The notes under the pieces are model-generated. The model saw nothing but the letters and a program-made list of their open reading frames with translations. It searched no databases and had not been told where the DNA came from. Positions 60,182-64,000 of a DNA stretch of 64,000 bases are shown here, in pieces. Numbering within the stretch: the stretch's first letter is position 1; the number at the start of each line of letters is the position of its first letter. This stretch comes from Geodermatophilus amargosae (GTDB lineage Bacteria > Actinomycetota > Actinomycetes > Mycobacteriales > Geodermatophilaceae), in NCBI RefSeq assembly GCF_900116515.1, contig NZ_FPBA01000003.1:310001-374000 (forward strand). Reading direction: 5' to 3'. A program made the translations under genes and the position numbers.

Positions 60182-61846
60182 TCAGGAGGTGATCACGAGC
60201 GTCAGCCGCGGACGCCGGTCGATCACCGGATCCTCGCGGGAGGCCAGGCGGAGATCGTCGTCGGTCTGGGCGTACAGCTGTACGGAGAGCTCACGGGACG
60301 GGTCCGCCACCGCCAGCGGGACGGTCACCGGACCAGGCCCCATCGCGCCGAGGTCCCCGAGCGGGACGGTGGCCGTGCGGGCCGGCTGCCGCTTCCAGGA
60401 CAGCGTGCCCTCGCTCCACTCCGTCGCCGTGGGCCAGATCACCGGCCCGTCGAGCGTGCCGTCGGCCACCTGCACTGTCAGTTCCGCCGAGACGACCACC
60501 TCACCGGGGGCCAGCGCCGGCACGGCAAAGCGCAGGTAGGAGGTGGCCCGTGACGCGCCTCCGGCGGTTCGGCTGTCCACCTCCAATGTCGGGGAGGTCC
60601 CCGCGGACCTCCCGGCGGACTCCTGCCAGACCGTGGCGTCGGCAACCGGGGTCAGGCTGACGACCCTGGTGCTGGAACGCCGGAGCGCGGCGAGGTGGTC
60701 GTTGGCGGTGCGCAGAGCGGCCAGGGCCGGTTTCGGTGTGCCGTCCAGCCGGGTCAACCCGAAGTTGTTCTCATACGCGTTCCAGTCATCCCGGTCACGG
60801 ATGGTGAACACGAACGCGTGCGTGACATAGGAGTACTCGGCCTGCACCATCGCGACCGCCCGCGCCAGGTAATCGGCCTGCGTCGCCTCATCCACCCCGG
60901 CCGACCAGCCCTCCCCCGCCCCGGTCGTCCAGCCGAACTCGGTGAACCACACCGGCACCTGCCCGTCCCCGGCGGCCACCATCACCGCCCGCAACCGCTC
61001 CACGTTGCGCATCCGGTAGGGATGCTCGGCCGCCGGCGCCTCCGGCGGCTCGGCCGCCGGCCCCTGATAGGGATGCACCCCCAACGCGTCGAACCACCCC
61101 CCACCCCCGGCCGCGTACAGGCCCTCGATCCAGGCGGTGTTCACCCCGCTGATCCCCCCCGAGACCACCACCGCACCCGGATCCCCGGCCCGCACCCCCC
61201 GGTAACCGGCGGCCAGCACCGGCACGTAGGCGGCCGGCTCGGTCACACCACACCCCGTGCCGGCCGAGCAGTCCGGCTCGTTCCAGATCTCCCACGCCGC
61301 CACCCGACCCGCGTACCGCCCCGCCAGCCACGCCACCACCCGCTCGAACTCCCCCACCCGCTCCGCCGGCGGCAACACCGTCAAGCTCTGCGACCCACTC
61401 AGCCACCCCGGCGTGCACCCCACCGTGGCCAGCACCTGCAACCCCCGCGCCCCGGCCGCGGCCACCGTCGCGTCCAACCGGGACAGATACCACGCCGACA
61501 CCACCCCCGCCCCGGCCTCCTCCAACGAACACCACCCCACCCCGACCCGCACCCACCCCGACCCCGACTCCACCACCCGATCCAGCACCAACTCGTTCAC
61601 CGGCCAGTCCCGCCACAACGAGAACACCTCCACCCCCGTCTCCAACACCCGCCCCCCAGGAGCCGGGTCCTCCTCCGGGTCCTCGGTCGGACGGAGGACC
61701 AGGGCACCGGCGAGCAGGACCGCGGCGACTGCGACGAGGACCCATGGGGCACGACGTCGCGGCGGGCGGCCGCCCGGGCCAGGTGGGTGGTCAGCCGGCG
61801 GAGCCACGACCACCGGTCCGCGACGCCCGGCGACGGGAGCGGGCAC
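60182..61846 (-). CDS. Membrane-anchored glycoside hydrolase with C-terminal beta domain
   Basis: Up to 554 residues. A signal anchor (WVLVAVAAVLLAGALVL, about residues 35-51) precedes a clan-A TIM-barrel like GH39/GH5: acid/base E190 in EIWNEPD and nucleophile E303 in VWFTEFGW. Residues from about 390 (LTPVADATVWQESAGR onward) are a beta-sandwich of the DNRLRE/CBM96 type. It should act on an extracellular polysaccharide. The start is uncertain: GTGs at 61846, 61813 and 61807 all overlap the end of the GT4 gene. Base use in the catalytic part is unlike its neighbours. Confidence 0.88.
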   Translation of the reverse strand: MPAPVAGRRGPVVVAPPADHPPGPGGRPPRRRAPWVLVAVAAVLLAGALVLRPTEDPEEDPAPGGRVLETGVEVFSLWRDWPVNELVLDRVVESGSGWVRVGVGWCSLEEAGAGVVSAWYLSRLDATVAAAGARGLQVLATVGCTPGWLSGSQSLTVLPPAERVGEFERVVAWLAGRYAGRVAAWEIWNEPDCSAGTGCGVTEPAAYVPVLAAGYRGVRAGDPGAVVVSGGISGVNTAWIEGLYAAGGGGWFDALGVHPYQGPAAEPPEAPAAEHPYRMRNVERLRAVMVAAGDGQVPVWFTEFGWTTGAGEGWSAGVDEATQADYLARAVAMVQAEYSYVTHAFVFTIRDRDDWNAYENNFGLTRLDGTPKPALAALRTANDHLAALRRSSTRVVSLTPVADATVWQESAGRSAGTSPTLEVDSRTAGGASRATSYLRFAVPALAPGEVVVSAELTVQVADGTLDGPVIWPTATEWSEGTLSWKRQPARTATVPLGDLGAMGPGPVTVPLAVADPSRELSVQLYAQTDDDLRLASREDPVIDRRPRLTLVITS

Positions 61847-62948
61847 CGAGCACGTCCCGGTAGACGTCCAGGACCGAGCCCGTGGTCCGCCGGACGTCGT
61901 GCTGCCGGAGCACGTGCTGCCGGGCGCGCTCCCCCTCGCGGTCGGCCGCCTCCCGGTTCGCGAGCCGGGGGACGAGCGCGGCCGCGAGCGCCGTCACGTC
62001 CTCGGGCGGGACGACGGCCGAGCCGGCGTCGTCGGGGATCGTCTCCCGCGCCCCCGCGACGTCGGTGACGACCACGCTCCTGCCGCAGGCGGCCGCCTCC
62101 AGCGGGACGAGCGCCATCCCCTCCCACCGGGAGGGGAGCACGACGACGTCGGCGGCCACGTACCAGTCCAGCGGGTCGGCCCGCCCGACGAACCGGACGT
62201 CCTCCGGGGCCCGCCCCGACAGCTCCTCCCGGTCGGGGCCGTCACCGACGAGGGCCAGGGTGACCCCGGCAACGGCGTCCCGGACGTCCGGCCACGCCTC
62301 GAGCAGGACGTCCTGGCCCTTCTGGCGGCTCAGCCGGCCGACGCAGACGGCGAGAGGGCCCGGTCCGACGCCCAGCCGGGCACGCGCCGCCTCGCGATCC
62401 CCGGGCGTGAAGCGCTCCGTGTCGACGCCGTTGGGGACCACGACGGTCCTGCCCTCCAGTCGCAGCCCCGCACGGAGTCCGTCCTCGCACTCCGCCCGGC
62501 TGACGCAGACGACGCGGTCGGTCCAGCGCAGCGCGCGGCGCTCCCACTGCAGCGAGGCCCGCCGCACCAGACCCCGGACGGCCAGGAAGGACCAGGCGTG
62601 CGGCTGGTACACCGTGGGGACGCGGCCGCGAAGGGCCAGCCGCCCCGCCAGCCCGGCCTTGGCGCTGTGCAGGTGCACGAGGTCGGGATCCACCGTGCGG
62701 ATCAGCCGTCCGAGCCGGACCGCCTCGGACGGCACCGTGGGCCCCGGCGCACGCGAAGCCGGCCAGGACAGGACCTCGGCTCCCGCCGCCGAGGCCTGCG
62801 CCGGCAGGTCGCCGTCCGGAGGGCAGGCCACGGTGACGTCCCAGCCCTGGGCCGCCTGGTGGCGGACCAGGTCGACGACGCAGCGCGCGACGCCCTCGGT
62901 GGTCGGCTGAGCCACGTGCAGGACACGCGAGGTCCCCCCGTCGGGCAT
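61791..62948 (-). CDS. Family 4 glycosyltransferase
   Basis: A protein of 385 residues (ATG 62948, GAGGAG 6 bases upstream) of the GT-B fold. Seen: VLHVAQPTTEGVARCVVDLVRHQAAQGWDV, DLVHLHSAKAGLAGRLA, VPNGVDTERFTPGD, VGRLSRQKGQDVLLEAW and the donor-site block LPSRWEGMALVPLEAAACGRSVVVTDV with the E-x7-E pattern. It adds a sugar from a nucleotide donor, retaining the anomer. It overlaps the glycoside hydrolase gene and diverges from the GT2 gene, so this edge belongs to a polysaccharide locus. Confidence 0.93.
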   Translation of the reverse strand: MPDGGTSRVLHVAQPTTEGVARCVVDLVRHQAAQGWDVTVACPPDGDLPAQASAAGAEVLSWPASRAPGPTVPSEAVRLGRLIRTVDPDLVHLHSAKAGLAGRLALRGRVPTVYQPHAWSFLAVRGLVRRASLQWERRALRWTDRVVCVSRAECEDGLRAGLRLEGRTVVVPNGVDTERFTPGDREAARARLGVGPGPLAVCVGRLSRQKGQDVLLEAWPDVRDAVAGVTLALVGDGPDREELSGRAPEDVRFVGRADPLDWYVAADVVVLPSRWEGMALVPLEAAACGRSVVVTDVAGARETIPDDAGSAVVPPEDVTALAAALVPRLANREAADREGERARQHVLRQHDVRRTTGSVLDVYRDVLGARSRRRASRTGGRGSAG

Positions 62949-63148
62949 GCCCACTCCTCTCGTGGTCCCCCGTGTCCGCTCCGCCATGGCCACGCTGGAG
63001 GGGCCGTCCGGACCGCGAGCGTCGGCCGGGCCGGACGCCTCCCATCCTCGGACCTCGAGCCTCCGGCCGCTCGCCCGTGGTCCCGCAGCGCCGGGCGGCG
63101 GGCCGTCCCGGCGTGCGGAGGAGCCCGGGTGTCGGGAAGCTCCCACAG

Positions 63149-64000
63149 ATGAGATCCGTGTCCTCGTTCCGAACCCGGACGGCGCCGGGGAGTTCCCGGC
63201 CGGGCGCACCGCTCCGAGTGCTGGTCATCCCGGCCTCCCCCGCGCCGGTGGACGGGCACCCCGAGCCGGAGGCCGACCGGGTCCTCCGACTGGTCGCCGT
63301 CACCGACCGGCTCCGGCCTTCCGTGCACCGGCTGCGTGGCGGGCCGGGACGGCGCCTGGCCGACGCCGCACGGCTGGTGTCCGTGCTGCGCTCCCTCGAC
63401 CCGGACGTGCTGCTGGCCGAGGGCGCGACAGCGGCCGCCGTCGCCGTCGGCGCGGGGACCATCACCGGTCACCGGGTGGTCGTCGTCCGCGATGCCGACG
63501 ATCCCGCCCTGCCGGCGCGGCTCTCCCGTCGGGCCGCGGCCGTGCTGACGTCATCCCCGCTGGCAGGGTCCGACGACGACTCGGACCGGCTGCGGATCCC
63601 GAGGGGCGACACCGGACCCCAGGTGCACGAGGTCGCCCACCGTCTCGCGGGCGTGCTGGCCGAGGTGGTCGGGCGGCCCGGGGCGGGCATCGACCCGGCG
63701 ACCGCCCCTCCCATGAGCGTCGTCGTCCCGGTCTACCGCGAGGGGGCGCTCGTCGACGACCTCGTCCAGGCCCTGCTGCCCCAGTTGCGGGAGGACGACG
63801 AACTGGTCGTCGTCGACGACGGCAGTCCCGACGACACCGGCGAGCGGGCCGAGCAGGCGGCGGCACGCGATCCCCGTGTCCGCGCGGTGCGCCGCCCGCA
63901 GAACGCCGGCGCGGGCGCGGCCCGCAACGCCGGTGTGGCGGTGTCCCGCCACGCCCACATCGCCTTCACCGACGCAGGCTGTCACTGGGGCGTGGGCTAT
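63149..64000 (+). CDS. Family 2 glycosyltransferase with N-terminal extra domain (partial)
   Basis: The frame opens at ATG 63149 (GGAAG 10 bases upstream) and runs off the right edge after 284 codons. Residues 1-180 look like the N-terminal half of a GT-B fold (APLRVLVIPASPAPV, ADAARLVSVLRSLDPDVLLAEGATAAAVAVG). From residue 189 (MSVVVPVYREGALVDDLVQALL) a GT2 domain starts, with ELVVVDDGSPDDTGE and NAGAGAARNAGVAV. The DxD-like site reads FTDAGC. An ATG at 63713 could start a GT2-only product, but the upstream frame is open and codon-biased. The C-terminus is outside the window. Confidence 0.8.
   Translation, partial: MRSVSSFRTRTAPGSSRPGAPLRVLVIPASPAPVDGHPEPEADRVLRLVAVTDRLRPSVHRLRGGPGRRLADAARLVSVLRSLDPDVLLAEGATAAAVAVGAGTITGHRVVVVRDADDPALPARLSRRAAAVLTSSPLAGSDDDSDRLRIPRGDTGPQVHEVAHRLAGVLAEVVGRPGAGIDPATAPPMSVVVPVYREGALVDDLVQALLPQLREDDELVVVDDGSPDDTGERAEQAAARDPRVRAVRRPQNAGAGAARNAGVAVSRHAHIAFTDAGCHWGVGY

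Overview
The window is very GC-rich actinobacterial DNA. Codon third positions are almost all G or C, GTG starts are frequent, and many genes overlap by four bases (ATGA or GTGA). Gene content and style suggest a member of the Geodermatophilaceae (Blastococcus, Modestobacter or Geodermatophilus type); that placement is inference. From about 24 kb rightward the gene set resembles the Mycobacterium tuberculosis Rv1451-Rv1481 neighbourhood: MoxR/DUF58/VWA, a RipA-like NlpC/P60 hydrolase, aconitase, ABC-F with a small HTH protein and an enoyl-CoA hydratase, the suf operon, and ctaA/ctaB. This is a chromosomal core region. I see no rRNA, tRNA, transposase, prophage or CRISPR array.

Left part (1-21 kb): accessory metabolism and visible gene decay. 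It holds an unknown partial gene, DUF4326 and DUF2332 proteins, an SRPBCC protein with a TetR regulator behind two tandem perfect operators, a glucose-6-phosphate dehydrogenase, small stress-type enzymes, and a three-gene operon downstream of a large MalT-type LuxR regulator. It then holds a phosphodiesterase, a hemerythrin, an SDR, a second divergent G6PDH, a cysteine desulfurase-like enzyme and a quinone oxidoreductase. Three scars stand out. One is an in-frame chimera of an ABC ATPase start with an NmrA-like tail (6.9-7.3 kb). One is a LysR gene and an SDR gene, both beheaded at a single junction (about 13.43 kb). One is a decayed copy of the start of the quinone oxidoreductase gene lying 1.8 kb upstream of the intact gene.

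Middle part (21-37.6 kb): a lipoprotein/processive glycosyltransferase pair, the MoxR-DUF58-VWA operon, an NlpC/P60 hydrolase, an acyl-CoA ligase, a sirtuin operon with two unknown partners, aconitase coupled to an SDR and a CbiX-type protein, a sulfurtransferase and a SnoaL-like protein.

Right part (37.6-64 kb): an ABC exporter; ABC-F, HTH and enoyl-CoA hydratase genes with a 113-bp-period tandem repeat upstream of the HTH gene; two tandem SCO7613-type membrane proteins; an M50 protease; the eight-gene suf operon sufR-B-D-rieske-C-S-U-T, closed by a 15-bp perfect hairpin; a ClpC-like ATPase; heme A synthase; heme O synthase; and the edge of a polysaccharide locus (glycoside hydrolase, GT4, partial GT2). 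Strong hairpins mark most operon ends. Several genes appear to be transcribed leaderless.
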